Assembly: GCA_015067895.1 (NCBI GenBank)
Contig: SVLP01000009.1
Span: forward strand, 1-64,000
Length of the DNA stretch: 64,000 nucleotides
DNA from: Oscillospiraceae bacterium
GTDB taxonomy: Bacteria > Bacillota_A > Clostridia > Oscillospirales > Oscillospiraceae
Direction of reading: 5' to 3'
Shown: one piece after another, positions 26,860 through 34,777 of the stretch
How positions within the stretch are numbered: position 1 is the first letter of the stretch
Layout of the letters: each line of letters begins with the position of its first letter
Notes under the pieces: generated by a model
Databases searched by the model: none
What the model was told of the DNA's origin: nothing
Seen by the model: the letters and a program-made list of their open reading frames with translations, nothing else
Made by a program: the position numbers and the translations under genes

Positions 26860-28633
26860 GGCGGGCACCTCCTTCCTCTTCCAGCTTTTGCAGCTCCACC
26901 ATCTTCCGGTAGTCGGGGCAGCGGCTCAGGAGCTGGGCGTGGGTGCCCACGTCCACCAGCTTACCCTCGTCGATGAAAAGGATCTTGTCCATGGCTTCGA
27001 TGGTGCTGATCCGGTGGGCGATGAGGATGGTGGTCTTTCCGGCCCGGGTCTGGCGGAGGTTCTTCAGGATGGTCTTCTCGGTCCTGGTGTCCACGGCGGA
27101 GACGCTGTCGTCCAGAATCAGCACGGGGCTGTCCTTGAGGAGCGCCCGGGCGATGGAGATGCGCTGCTTCTGGCCGCCGGAGACGGTGACGCCCCGCTCG
27201 CCCAGGACGGTGTCGTAGCCCAGCTGGAACTCCTGGATGTTGTCGTCCACATCGGAGAGCCTGGCGGCATCGATGATGCGGGAGCGGTCGAAGGACTCCA
27301 CGCCGAAGGCGATGTTGTTTTCAATGGTATCGGAGAAAAGGAAATTGTCCTGGGGCACGTAGGCGCAGCCCTCCCGCACCGAGCGGATGGAAATGTCGTT
27401 CACATCTCGCCCGTCCAGGAACACGGTGCCGTCGGGGACATTGTAGGTGCGCAGGATCAGATCCACCAGGGTGGTCTTGCCGGAGCCGGTCTTGCCCACC
27501 AGACCCACGTTTTCACCGGCCCGGATGGTGAAGGACACATTCTCCAGGGCATCGAACTCGCCGTCTGGGTAGCGGAAGGTCAGGTTTCTGAATTCGATGT
27601 CGCCCCGGATGTTCTGAAGGTCTTCCACGCCGGGACGGTCGGTGACATTGACCTCCGCGTCCAGAAGCTCCGAGATGCGATCCAGGGAGGCCTTGCCCCG
27701 GGAGGTCATGTCGATGAGCTCCGAGACCGCCATGATGGGCCAGACCACGGATGTGAAGTAGCTGATGAACTCCACCAGCATGCCCGCGCTGAACTTGCCG
27801 TTATACACCAGGTAGCCGCCGTAGCCCAGGATGACGCAGATGACGCTTTCGACGAAGAGCATGACCAGGATGCGCATAAGCACCGATGCTTTCGTGTGGT
27901 CGATGTTGGCTTTTTCGTTCTCCACGTTGAGCTTTTTGAAGGCCATCAGCTCCGCCGACTCCTTGACGAAGGCCTTGATGACGGCGATGCCGGAGAAGCT
28001 CTCCTGGGCGAAATCCGAAAGCTTGGAGAAAGCGGCCTGGCGGATGTCCCATTTTTTCATCATATACCGGCCCAGCACCGTGGCGGAAGCCAGCAGGAAG
28101 GCCATGGGGATCAGGGACAGCACGGTCAGCAGGATATCCAGCTTCACCATCTTGCCCACTGCCAGCAGACCCATGAAGATGGCGTCGCAGAACATCATGA
28201 CGCCCCAGCCGAAGCACTCCTGGACGGTGTCCAGATCGTTGGTGAACAGACTCATCAGGTTGCCCACCTTGTTGATCTGGTAGTATTCCCGGCTTAAGTG
28301 CCGGGCGTGGTCGAACATCTTGCCCCGGAGCTGGGCCTCCAGCAGGATGGACGCACCGAAGAAGCAGACGCGCCAGAGGAACCGGCCCACCACCACAGAT
28401 AGGATCACGCCCACCATGGGCATGCAGATGACCTCCAGCAGGAACTCCAGGTCAAAGACCCGGCTGACCCCGTCCACCGTCACCGACCCGGCGAACATGC
28501 CGTCGATGACCATCTGGTACAGCTCCGGGATCACCAGCTGTAAATAGTCCACCGCGATCAGCGCCAGCAGACCGAACAAAAGCATCGGCGCGTAGCGCAG
28601 GTAATAGCGGTTGATGTGTTTGCCGAATATCAC
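26852..28633 (-). CDS. ABC exporter half-transporter (first subunit)
   Basis: 593 residues: ABC membrane domain with six helices followed by an ATPase with GLVGKTGSGKTTLVDL (Walker A), VTVSGGQKQRISIAR (signature), VLILDDSVSAVDT (Walker B with Asp-Asp in place of the catalytic Glu, typical of the degenerate site of heterodimeric exporters) and IAHRIST. GTG is chosen as start because AAAGGAGG sits 8 bases upstream; a longer frame would run through the promoter. It is first in the operon and pairs with the next gene, whose Walker B has the intact DEAT. Confidence 0.93.
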   Translation of the reverse strand: MIFGKHINRYYLRYAPMLLFGLLALIAVDYLQLVIPELYQMVIDGMFAGSVTVDGVSRVFDLEFLLEVICMPMVGVILSVVVGRFLWRVCFFGASILLEAQLRGKMFDHARHLSREYYQINKVGNLMSLFTNDLDTVQECFGWGVMMFCDAIFMGLLAVGKMVKLDILLTVLSLIPMAFLLASATVLGRYMMKKWDIRQAAFSKLSDFAQESFSGIAVIKAFVKESAELMAFKKLNVENEKANIDHTKASVLMRILVMLFVESVICVILGYGGYLVYNGKFSAGMLVEFISYFTSVVWPIMAVSELIDMTSRGKASLDRISELLDAEVNVTDRPGVEDLQNIRGDIEFRNLTFRYPDGEFDALENVSFTIRAGENVGLVGKTGSGKTTLVDLILRTYNVPDGTVFLDGRDVNDISIRSVREGCAYVPQDNFLFSDTIENNIAFGVESFDRSRIIDAARLSDVDDNIQEFQLGYDTVLGERGVTVSGGQKQRISIARALLKDSPVLILDDSVSAVDTRTEKTILKNLRQTRAGKTTILIAHRISTIEAMDKILFIDEGKLVDVGTHAQLLSRCPDYRKMVELQKLEEEGGARHA

Positions 28634-28674
28634 GACGATAACCTCCTTTTGTTCCATGATGGAACGACAGATGT

Positions 28675-28703
28675 ATTGTAGCAAAAAACGGTTGCAAATG
28701 CAA
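28675..28703 (-). promoter_or_regulatory. Promoter of the ABC exporter operon
   Basis: On the minus strand: TTGCAT, 17 bases, TACAAT with an extended TGC. The -35 lies inside a 24-bp perfect palindrome (28686-28709). Confidence 0.7.
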
Positions 28704-28709
28704 CCGTTT
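28686..28709. promoter_or_regulatory. 24-bp perfect palindrome over the -35 (MarR-like operator)
   Basis: AAACGGTTGCA, AA, TGCAACCGTTT. The GGTTGCA/TGCAACC core resembles sites bound by MarR-family repressors that control paired ABC exporters in Firmicutes. No marR gene lies in the window, so the regulator must act from elsewhere. Alternatively it is a terminator-like hairpin for upstream transcription. Confidence 0.6.
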
Positions 28710-28723
28710 GCGCGAAAAAAGCC

Positions 28724-28855
28724 AAGCCTCCCCCATTTGGCGTTAGCCAAATGGGGGAGGTGGCCCGCGTCAGCGGGTCGGAGGGGGCCATGCGTTGGTC
28801 GCCCCCTCAGTCGCTGCGCGACAGCTCCCCCATCCCTTACGGGACAGGGGAGCCT
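28724..28855. repeat. Palindromic intergenic repeat, family B copy 3
   Basis: AAGCCTCCCCCATTTGG and its mirror open the element. ggcccgcgtcagcgggtcgg, then gtcgctgcgcgacagctcccc and gggacaggggagcc follow. It sits between the ABC operon promoter and the DegV gene end. Confidence 0.65.
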
Positions 28856-28867
28856 GTTTTATATAGG

Positions 28868-29704
28868 TCAGAGCTTCACATACTGGATGGCCATGCACTT
28901 GGGGCCGCCCTGGGTGATGAAGGCGGGGGACAGGGGGACGATCTCGTACCGGGCCCCGGGCATGGCGGAGCGCAGCTGCTCCAGAGCCAGCTCGGCCTTC
29001 TCGGGGGCGGCGGCATGGGAGATGTAGACCTTCCAGCCGGCTCCGATCCCGGCCTTGACCAGGGCCTCCACCACGTATTTCACCGCATGCTTGAAGCCCC
29101 GGCGGATGCCGGCGACCGTAAGGCGGGTGCCGTCGTCGGTCTGAGTCATGACGGGAGCCAGGCCCGCCAGCTTGCCCACATGGCTGACCAGGGGGCTCAG
29201 CCGTCCGCCCCGGCGGAGGTAATCGAAGTCCGCAGGGATCAGGTAGCTCTTCGCGCTGTCCATCCGCTCGTTCAGCCAGGCCAGCAGCTCCTCCATGGCC
29301 GCGCCGTTTTTCGCCATTTCCACAGCGCCCTCCACCAGATAGCGGTGGGGGCCGCAGAGGGTGCGGGTGTTGACCACGGTGATGTCGTCGCAGTTGTCGC
29401 AGAGCTCGGCGGCGGCGGCGGCACTCTGCCAGGTGCCGGACAGGCCGTGGGCCATGGAGATGTTCAGGATCTGCTCCCCGGCGAACTCCTCGTACAGCGC
29501 GGTGACCTCGCCGATGGCGGGCTGGGAGGAGGTGGGCATGTGCCCCTCGTTGATGATGGAAACGAACTGATCGGAGGAGATCTCGTCGAATTCCCGGTAG
29601 CTCTTGCCCGCGATGGTCACGGACAGGGGCGACACGGCAAAGCCCGCGTCCCGGGCCTGCCGGGTGGAGTAGAGAGTGGATGTATCGGAGATGATGCGAA
29701 CCAT
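28868..29704 (-). CDS. DegV family fatty-acid-binding protein
   Basis: 278 residues, the usual DegV length. Starts MVRIISDTSTLYSTRQARD; the N-terminal domain holds the phosphate-binding ISDTS and later SMAHGLSGTWQSA, and LRRGGRLS closes the conserved core. DegV/FakB proteins bind fatty acids and present them to the FakA kinase; no fakA is present here. The start was moved 75 codons in from the open frame to the ATG preceded by AAGAGG. A second DegV lies at 33283. Binding specificity is unknown. Confidence 0.9.
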   Translation of the reverse strand: MVRIISDTSTLYSTRQARDAGFAVSPLSVTIAGKSYREFDEISSDQFVSIINEGHMPTSSQPAIGEVTALYEEFAGEQILNISMAHGLSGTWQSAAAAAELCDNCDDITVVNTRTLCGPHRYLVEGAVEMAKNGAAMEELLAWLNERMDSAKSYLIPADFDYLRRGGRLSPLVSHVGKLAGLAPVMTQTDDGTRLTVAGIRRGFKHAVKYVVEALVKAGIGAGWKVYISHAAAPEKAELALEQLRSAMPGARYEIVPLSPAFITQGGPKCMAIQYVKL

Positions 29705-29842
29705 AGGCGGTACCTCTTCTTTCTCTGGATAACACAATATCGGTTTTTCAAAAACCGATGGTATTTCCATCATTGTACCAGTCCATGGTCGAAAAGTCAA
29801 TGAGATGGTCGAATCTGTCGATAGAAACCGCGGCGTTCTCTC

Positions 29843-30123
29843 TTTGTAGGGCGGGGTCATGACCCCGCCGACCACGTTTGTTGAATGCCACTGGTGCTTC
29901 GTTCCTGAAACGTAACAAAACGCTGTCATCGCGAGGAGCGAAGCGACGTGGCGATCTCCTGGAACCAGGTGCAGATACCAACACCGTACCAGGAGATTGC
30001 CACGCCTTCGGCTCGCAATGACAGTTGAAATCGAAGGATGGTTCTTCTATTTCTCTGTATGATATCATCCAAACTGGTCGGCGGGGTGGTGCTCCGCGTA
30101 TCAAGTGCCGCCCGCCCTACAAA
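29843..30123. repeat. Composite palindromic element with the MITE core but different ends
   Basis: Outer inverted ends are TTTGTAGGGCGGG and CCCGCCCTACAAA, each extended by an inner hairpin. The centre (29925-30022) carries the same GTCATCGCGAGGAG... CTCCTGG / CCAGGAGATTG... CAATGAC core as the two MITE copies, and even the GATGGTTCTTCT tail that follows the core in copy 1. It fills the gap between degV and mnmG. Confidence 0.75.
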
Positions 30124-30155
30124 AGCCCCCGGACAGGATCGTCCGGGGGCTTGGA

Positions 30156-32036
30156 TCATCTTTGGTTGGCTTTTTGCTGCTCCAGCCAGATCAGCAGCAC
30201 GGCGATGTCCGCCGGGCTGACGCCGGAGATGCGTCCCGCCTGGCCGATGGACAGGGGGCGGATCTGGCTGAGCTTCTGTCTCGCCTCCAGGCGCAGACCG
30301 GCGATGGCTTCGTAGTCCAGGTCGGCGGGGAGGGCCTTGCTTTCCTCGGCCTTGAACTGGGCCACCTGCTTCTCCTGCCGGGCCAGGTAGCCCGCGTATT
30401 TCACCTGGATCTCCACCTCTGCCGTCACCTCGGCGGGAAGCTCCGGACGGCTGGGATCGAAGGGTGCCAGATCTTCATAGGTCACCTGGGGACGACGCAG
30501 GAGGTCTGCCAGTCTGGCCGAACCAGTGACGGGGGTGGAATCATACTTTGCCAGCATGGCGTTCAGGGCATCGCTGGCGGCAACGCCGTTGGCTTCCAGG
30601 CGGCTACACTCCCGGCGGACGGCCTCGTACTTCCGCTCCACCTGAGCCAGCCGCTCTTCGCTGACGAGACCGACCCGGTGGCCGATGGCGGTGAGCCGCT
30701 GGTCGGCGTTGTCCTGACGGTGCAGGAGCCGATATTCCGACCGGCTGGTCATGATCCGGTAGGGCTCCTGGGTGCCCTTGGTCACCAGATCGTCGATGAG
30801 GATGCCGATGTAGCTGGTGTCCCGGGTCAGGATCAGGGGCTCCTCCCCCTTGAGCTTCAGCGCGGCGTTGATGCCCGCCACCAGACCCTGGGCGGCGGCC
30901 TCCTCGTAGCCGGAGGTGCCGTTGAACTGGCCCGCGCCGTAGAGTCCGGAGATCTTCTTGACCTCCAGGGTGGGCAGCAGCTCGGTGGGGTCGATGCACT
31001 CGTACTCGATGGCGTAGGCCGGGCGCATCATCTCCGCCTGCTCCAGGCCGGGGATAGTGCGCATCATCTGAAGCTGCACATCCTCCGGAAGACTGCTGGA
31101 GAAGCCCTGGATGTAGAGCTCCTCAGTGTCCAGGCCGCAGGGCTCGATGAAGAGCTGATGCCGGGGCTTGTCCGCGAACCGCTCCACCTTGGTCTCGATG
31201 CTGGGGCAGTATCGGGGGCCAACGCCCTGGATGGTGCCGTCGAACATGGGGGAGCGGTGGAAATTGTCCCGGATGATCTGGTGGGTCTGCTCGTTGGTGT
31301 AGGTCAAGTAGCAGACCGCCCGGTTCTCCAATTTGTGTTCCGTGCGGAAGGAGAAGGGCTCGATGGTATCGTCGCCGGGCTGGAGCTCCATTTTGGAAAA
31401 GTCCACGCTGCGCCGGTTGATGCGCGGCGGTGTGCCGGTCTTGAACCGCCGCAGAGGCAGTCCCAGCTGTCTCAGATTTTCCGCCAGACCGATGGCAGCA
31501 TGCATGCCGTCGGGGCCGGAGGGGTAGACGGACTCGCCGGTGATGACGGTGGAATCCAGGTAGGTGCCCGAGGCGATGATGACGGCCTTGGCGTCATAGT
31601 GGGCACCCAGCATGGTGTTCAGGCCCGTGACCGTGCCGTCTGCCACGTCGATAGACACGATCATCGCCTGCTTCAGCTCCAGATTGTCGGTGAGCTCGAT
31701 GACGTGCTTCATGTAATTCTGGTAGGCCCGCCGGTCGGCCTGGGCCCGGAGGGAATGAACCGCGGGGCCCTTGCCCTTGTTCAGCATCCGGTACTGGATG
31801 CAGCAGTGGTCGGCAGCGATGCCCATCTGGCCGCCCAGGGCGTCCAACTCCCGGACGAGATGGCCCTTGCCGGTGCCGCCGATGGCGGGATTGCAGGGCA
31901 GGTTCGCCACCGCGTCCAGATTGATGGTAAAGAGGATGGTGCGCAGCCCCAGCCGGGCAGCCGCCAGGGCGGCCTCGATCCCCGCGTGACCGGCACCGAT
32001 GACGGCAATGTCGCAGTTGCCAGCGTAGTAAGACAT
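30156..32036 (-). CDS. mnmG: tRNA uridine 5-carboxymethylaminomethyl modification enzyme MnmG (GidA)
   Basis: 626 residues, normal length. With MnmE it installs carboxymethylaminomethyl at U34 of certain tRNAs, using FAD. The N-terminal FAD motif is [20 protein letters not shown], followed by [23 protein letters not shown] and later [14 protein letters not shown]; the C-terminal helical domain ends near [21 protein letters not shown] precedes the ATG. mnmE is not in the window. The gene follows trmB on the same strand after an 88-base AT-rich palindromic spacer, making a tRNA-modification pair. Confidence 0.97.
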   Translation of the reverse strand: MSYYAGNCDIAVIGAGHAGIEAALAAARLGLRTILFTINLDAVANLPCNPAIGGTGKGHLVRELDALGGQMGIAADHCCIQYRMLNKGKGPAVHSLRAQADRRAYQNYMKHVIELTDNLELKQAMIVSIDVADGTVTGLNTMLGAHYDAKAVIIASGTYLDSTVITGESVYPSGPDGMHAAIGLAENLRQLGLPLRRFKTGTPPRINRRSVDFSKMELQPGDDTIEPFSFRTEHKLENRAVCYLTYTNEQTHQIIRDNFHRSPMFDGTIQGVGPRYCPSIETKVERFADKPRHQLFIEPCGLDTEELYIQGFSSSLPEDVQLQMMRTIPGLEQAEMMRPAYAIEYECIDPTELLPTLEVKKISGLYGAGQFNGTSGYEEAAAQGLVAGINAALKLKGEEPLILTRDTSYIGILIDDLVTKGTQEPYRIMTSRSEYRLLHRQDNADQRLTAIGHRVGLVSEERLAQVERKYEAVRRECSRLEANGVAASDALNAMLAKYDSTPVTGSARLADLLRRPQVTYEDLAPFDPSRPELPAEVTAEVEIQVKYAGYLARQEKQVAQFKAEESKALPADLDYEAIAGLRLEARQKLSQIRPLSIGQAGRISGVSPADIAVLLIWLEQQKANQR

Positions 32037-32050
32037 AGATATTCTCCTTA

Positions 32051-32133
32051 GATATGAGATATAAGATAGAAGATATTAGATATGCTTTCATTTACGATTA
32101 TCTAATATCTAATATCTCATATCTTATATCTCT
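32051..32133. repeat. AT-rich palindromic repeat between trmB and mnmG
   Basis: Alternating AGATAT/GAGATATAAGATA motifs on one side mirror TATCTAATATCT/TCATATCTTATATCT on the other, able to form a long imperfect hairpin. It overlaps the last codons and stop of trmB and ends just ahead of the mnmG ribosome site. Its base composition is starkly different from both neighbours. Confidence 0.7.
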
Positions 32134-32807
32134 TCAGAATCGGATTTCTTTTCCTCCTTGGGCATCACGAAGGGCTTACAAACCACTTCACATCTATTGA
32201 TGGGGGTGCCCAGGGCGTGGAACTTCTCCTCGTAGCCGGTGGTGATGCCCACGATGCCGTGCTCATGGAGGTTCCGGGTCAGGTTGTTGACCTGCAGGCC
32301 GCAGGCGGCGAATTCCTCGACAGAGAACTCGAAGAGGGGGGCGTTGTCGGTCTTGAAGTGGAACTCACCGCCGACTTTCACGACCCGGCAGTACTTGTCC
32401 AGGAAGCCCCGGTGGGTCAGGCGACGCTTGGCGTTCTTCTTCCGGGGCCAGGGGTCGGGGAAGTTGATGAACAGGCGGTCGATCTCCTCGCCCGCGAAAA
32501 TTTCCTCGATGTTTGCAACGTCCATGTCGATGTAGAAGACGTTGGTCAGACCCATGCTCTGGGCCTTCTCCATGGCCACGACCATGGCCTCCCGGCACCG
32601 CTCCACGGCGATCATCAGCACGTCGGGGTTGGCCTCGGCGGTCTCGGCGGTGAACTTGCCCTTGCCGCAGCCCACCTCCACCCAGAGGGCAGCCGCGTCG
32701 GGCTTCAGGCTCCGCCAGTTGCCCTTGAGGCTGGCGGGCTCGGCGATCCGCAGGACAGCGCAGCGCTCCATCCGGCTGTCCAGGTTCTTCATTTTGCGCA
32801 TTCTCAT
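32124..32807 (-). CDS. trmB: tRNA (guanine-N7-)-methyltransferase TrmB
   Basis: 227 residues. Methylates G46 of tRNAs with S-adenosylmethionine. Motifs: VEVGCGKGKFTAETAEANPD (SAM site), NFPDPWPRKKNAKRRLTH (the family signature) and FHFKTDNAPLFEFS. The C-terminus has TGYEEKFHALGTPI. The ATG follows AGGAGG by 9 bases; the open frame extends 49 codons upstream into a repeat and was discarded. First gene of a probable unit with mnmG. Confidence 0.96.
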   Translation of the reverse strand: MRMRKMKNLDSRMERCAVLRIAEPASLKGNWRSLKPDAAALWVEVGCGKGKFTAETAEANPDVLMIAVERCREAMVVAMEKAQSMGLTNVFYIDMDVANIEEIFAGEEIDRLFINFPDPWPRKKNAKRRLTHRGFLDKYCRVVKVGGEFHFKTDNAPLFEFSVEEFAACGLQVNNLTRNLHEHGIVGITTGYEEKFHALGTPINRCEVVCKPFVMPKEEKKSDSEEI

Positions 32808-32853
32808 ATATCGGTTCCTCCTGAGAGATGTATGTTCTGTTTGCCGCGCCCAA

Positions 32854-32996
32854 CGTAGGGAACGGCTACGGCCGTTCCGCAGAGAAAACTGCCGCCATTG
32901 AACCATGTCCGGCGAATTCGCAGGATGCTGCGAGTTCGCCGAACTGCATTGCATTCGCTGGTGCCTGCTGCGGAACGGTCATAACCGTTCCCTACG
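32854..32996. repeat. Palindromic intergenic repeat, family C
   Basis: A left end CGTAGGGAACGG-CTAC-GGCCGTTCCGCAG mirrors the right end CTGCGGAACGGTC-ATAA-CCGTTCCCTACG, with a gaattcgcaggatgctgcgagttc hairpin in the middle (shown split: GCGAATTC-type arms). About 143 bp, non-coding. A short similar piece (TGTAGGGAACGG) occurs near 59815. The remaining 32997-33184 gap is AT-rich and shows no gene. Confidence 0.65.
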
Positions 32997-33184
32997 GACG
33001 GCAGTTCGCGCGGTATCTGCTTAACTTATATACTATATCAGACCTTTTTCCCGATGTCAAAGAAAATCGGAATATTTCCCGAAATGACGGGCAAGCTACA
33101 GCAGAAACACCCGAAAAAAGTCCGGTAGAGGGGCGATTCTACCCACGGTAGAGTTCTATTGTTGAATTCTCAACGACGCGGGGA

Positions 33185-33213
33185 TGGACATTTTTCCCCT
33201 CTTCGGCTATGAT
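33185..33213 (+). promoter_or_regulatory. Promoter of the second degV gene
   Basis: TGGACA, 17 bases, TATGAT, about 70 bases ahead of the start. A small palindrome GTTGAATTCTCAAC lies just upstream. Confidence 0.65.
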
Positions 33214-33282
33214 ATGCTCTGTTCAGACGCCCCGGCAAGCGGGGCGCGACCGATCATTGATTATTTATAAGGAGTGTTTCCT

Positions 33283-34140
33283 ATGTCTTTCAAAATTCTG
33301 ACTGATTCCTGCTGCGATCTGTCCGCTGAGATGGTGGCCGAGCTGGAGCTGGGGGTTGCCCCCCTGAGCGTGGAGCTGGACGGCGAGTCCTTCCCCGAGG
33401 GCACCATGACCCCCAAGGAGCTGTATGACCACCTGCGCGCCGGCAAGCTGCCCAAGACCGCCGCTGTCAACCCCGACGGCTGGGAGGCGCTGATGCGTCC
33501 CGCCCTGGCAAAGGGCCAGGACGTGCTGGTGCTGGCCTTCTCCTCCGGCCTGAGCGCCACCTACCAGTCCGCCGTCATTGCCGCCGACGAGGTGCAGAGC
33601 GACTACCCCGAGCGCAAGATCATCGTGGTCGATACCCTCAGCGCCGCCATCGGCCAGGGCCTGCTGGTCTACACCGCCGCACAGCTTCGCAGCGAGGGCA
33701 AATCCATCGACGAGACCGCCGCCTGGATCGAGGAGCACAAGCGGAACCTGTGCCACTGGGTCACCGTGGAGGATCTGATGCACCTGAAGCGCGGCGGACG
33801 CGTCAGTGCTGCCACCGCCGTGGTGGGCACCATGCTGAACATCAAGCCCGTCATCAAGGTCGACGACAGCGGCAAGCTGGAGACCGTGGCCAAGTCCCGG
33901 GGCCGCAAGGCTGCCCTGAACTACCTCCTCGACCGGATGGCCGAGAGCCTGATCCCCGAGCTCAGCGACACCGTCTTCATCGGCCACGGCGACTGCGCCG
34001 AGGACGCTGAGTTCGTGGCCAATGCCGTGAAGGAGCGGTTCGGCGTGAAGAACGTATACATCAACTATGTCGGCGCCGTCATCGGCTCCCACACCGGCCC
34101 CGGCGTGGTGGTCATCGGCTTCTTCGGCAAGCAGCGGTAA
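33283..34140 (+). CDS. DegV family fatty-acid-binding protein (second copy)
   Basis: 285 residues, monocistronic with its own promoter. FKILTDSCCDLS opens it, followed by LAFSSGLSATYQSAVIAA and MHLKRGGRVSAATAVVG, all DegV signatures. Predicted to bind a long-chain fatty acid for phosphorylation by FakA. It diverges clearly from the DegV at 28868 (different linker and C-terminus), so the two are not recent duplicates and probably differ in ligand. AAGGAG sits 9 bases before the ATG. Confidence 0.92.
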   Translation: MSFKILTDSCCDLSAEMVAELELGVAPLSVELDGESFPEGTMTPKELYDHLRAGKLPKTAAVNPDGWEALMRPALAKGQDVLVLAFSSGLSATYQSAVIAADEVQSDYPERKIIVVDTLSAAIGQGLLVYTAAQLRSEGKSIDETAAWIEEHKRNLCHWVTVEDLMHLKRGGRVSAATAVVGTMLNIKPVIKVDDSGKLETVAKSRGRKAALNYLLDRMAESLIPELSDTVFIGHGDCAEDAEFVANAVKERFGVKNVYINYVGAVIGSHTGPGVVVIGFFGKQR

Positions 34141-34143
34141 AGA

Positions 34144-34266
34144 AAGGCTCCCCTTGAGGGGAGCTGTCAGCGAAGCTGACTGAGGGGTGAAACGCCGAAA
34201 GCTTGTGCAAAGCTGATACCTTCCACCCCTCCGCCCCTTCGGGGCACCTCCCCTCAAGGGGAGGCC
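34144..34266. repeat. Palindromic intergenic repeat, family B copy 4
   Basis: AAGGCTCCCCTTGAGGGGAG, then gctgtcagcgaagctgactg, a mirrored half and CTCCCCTCAAGGGGAGGCC at the end. It is the cleanest member of family B and directly follows the degV stop, so it probably also works as a terminator. Confidence 0.7.
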
Positions 34267-34280
34267 TATATTGAGAGAGT

Positions 34281-34312
34281 CCCCCTACATACCAATTGTA
34301 GGGGGTCTTTTT
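34281..34312 (+). terminator. Intrinsic terminator touching the next start codon
   Basis: CCCCCTACA, loop, TGTAGGGGG followed by TCTTTTT, and the ATG of the next gene begins on the next base. The 3' arm (GGGGG) is also the only ribosome-binding-like sequence for that gene. Confidence 0.75.
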
Positions 34313-34696
34313 ATGCGCAAAACCTTATCACTTTTCACCGTGGGAGGAGGGGCCTATGTGGGTCTGGAGCTGCTGTGGCGCTCCCGGAGCCACTGGACGA
34401 TGTTTCTGCTGGGGGGCGGGTGCTTTCTCGCCATCGGGCAGCTGGGCAGGCAGGAGCCGAAGCTGCCCCTTTCCCTTCGGGCGGTGATCGGGAGCGTCAT
34501 CTGCACCGCCGGGGAGCTTCTGACGGGGATGGCATTCAATCGGACGTACACCATCTGGGATTACCGGGCACTGCCCCTGAATTATCACGGTCAGATCTGC
34601 CTGCCCTTCACGCTCCTCTGGGTTCCGGTCAGTGCCCTGGCCGCGGTGACCTTCGAGGCTCTTGACAGGAAATCGTTCCGCATAACAAAAATGTGA
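34313..34696 (+). CDS. Small membrane protein, CmpB-type putative ABC transporter permease family
   Basis: 127 residues with three to four hydrophobic helices. The C-terminal half has TYTIWDYRALPLNYHGQICL followed by LLW, the conserved pattern of the CmpB family (PF06541 type). Despite its name this family is found without ABC partners and its function is unproven. The start is poorly supported: it lies at the end of a terminator with no ordinary ribosome site, so either expression is very low, a structure controls it, or a downstream GTG (34340) is used. Confidence 0.7.
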   Translation: MRKTLSLFTVGGGAYVGLELLWRSRSHWTMFLLGGGCFLAIGQLGRQEPKLPLSLRAVIGSVICTAGELLTGMAFNRTYTIWDYRALPLNYHGQICLPFTLLWVPVSALAAVTFEALDRKSFRITKM

Positions 34697-34705
34697 ATAT
34701 AGATA

Positions 34706-34733
34706 TTGCCTAATTTCCACGGTGTGGTATAAT
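34706..34733 (+). promoter_or_regulatory. Extended -10 promoter of the ROK-family gene
   Basis: TTGCCT, 16 bases, TATAAT preceded by TGG, about 45 bases before the start codon. Confidence 0.7.
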
Positions 34734-34777
34734 GATAATTGGTAAAAAACTACAAGGAATTCAAGGAGGACTTGAAC

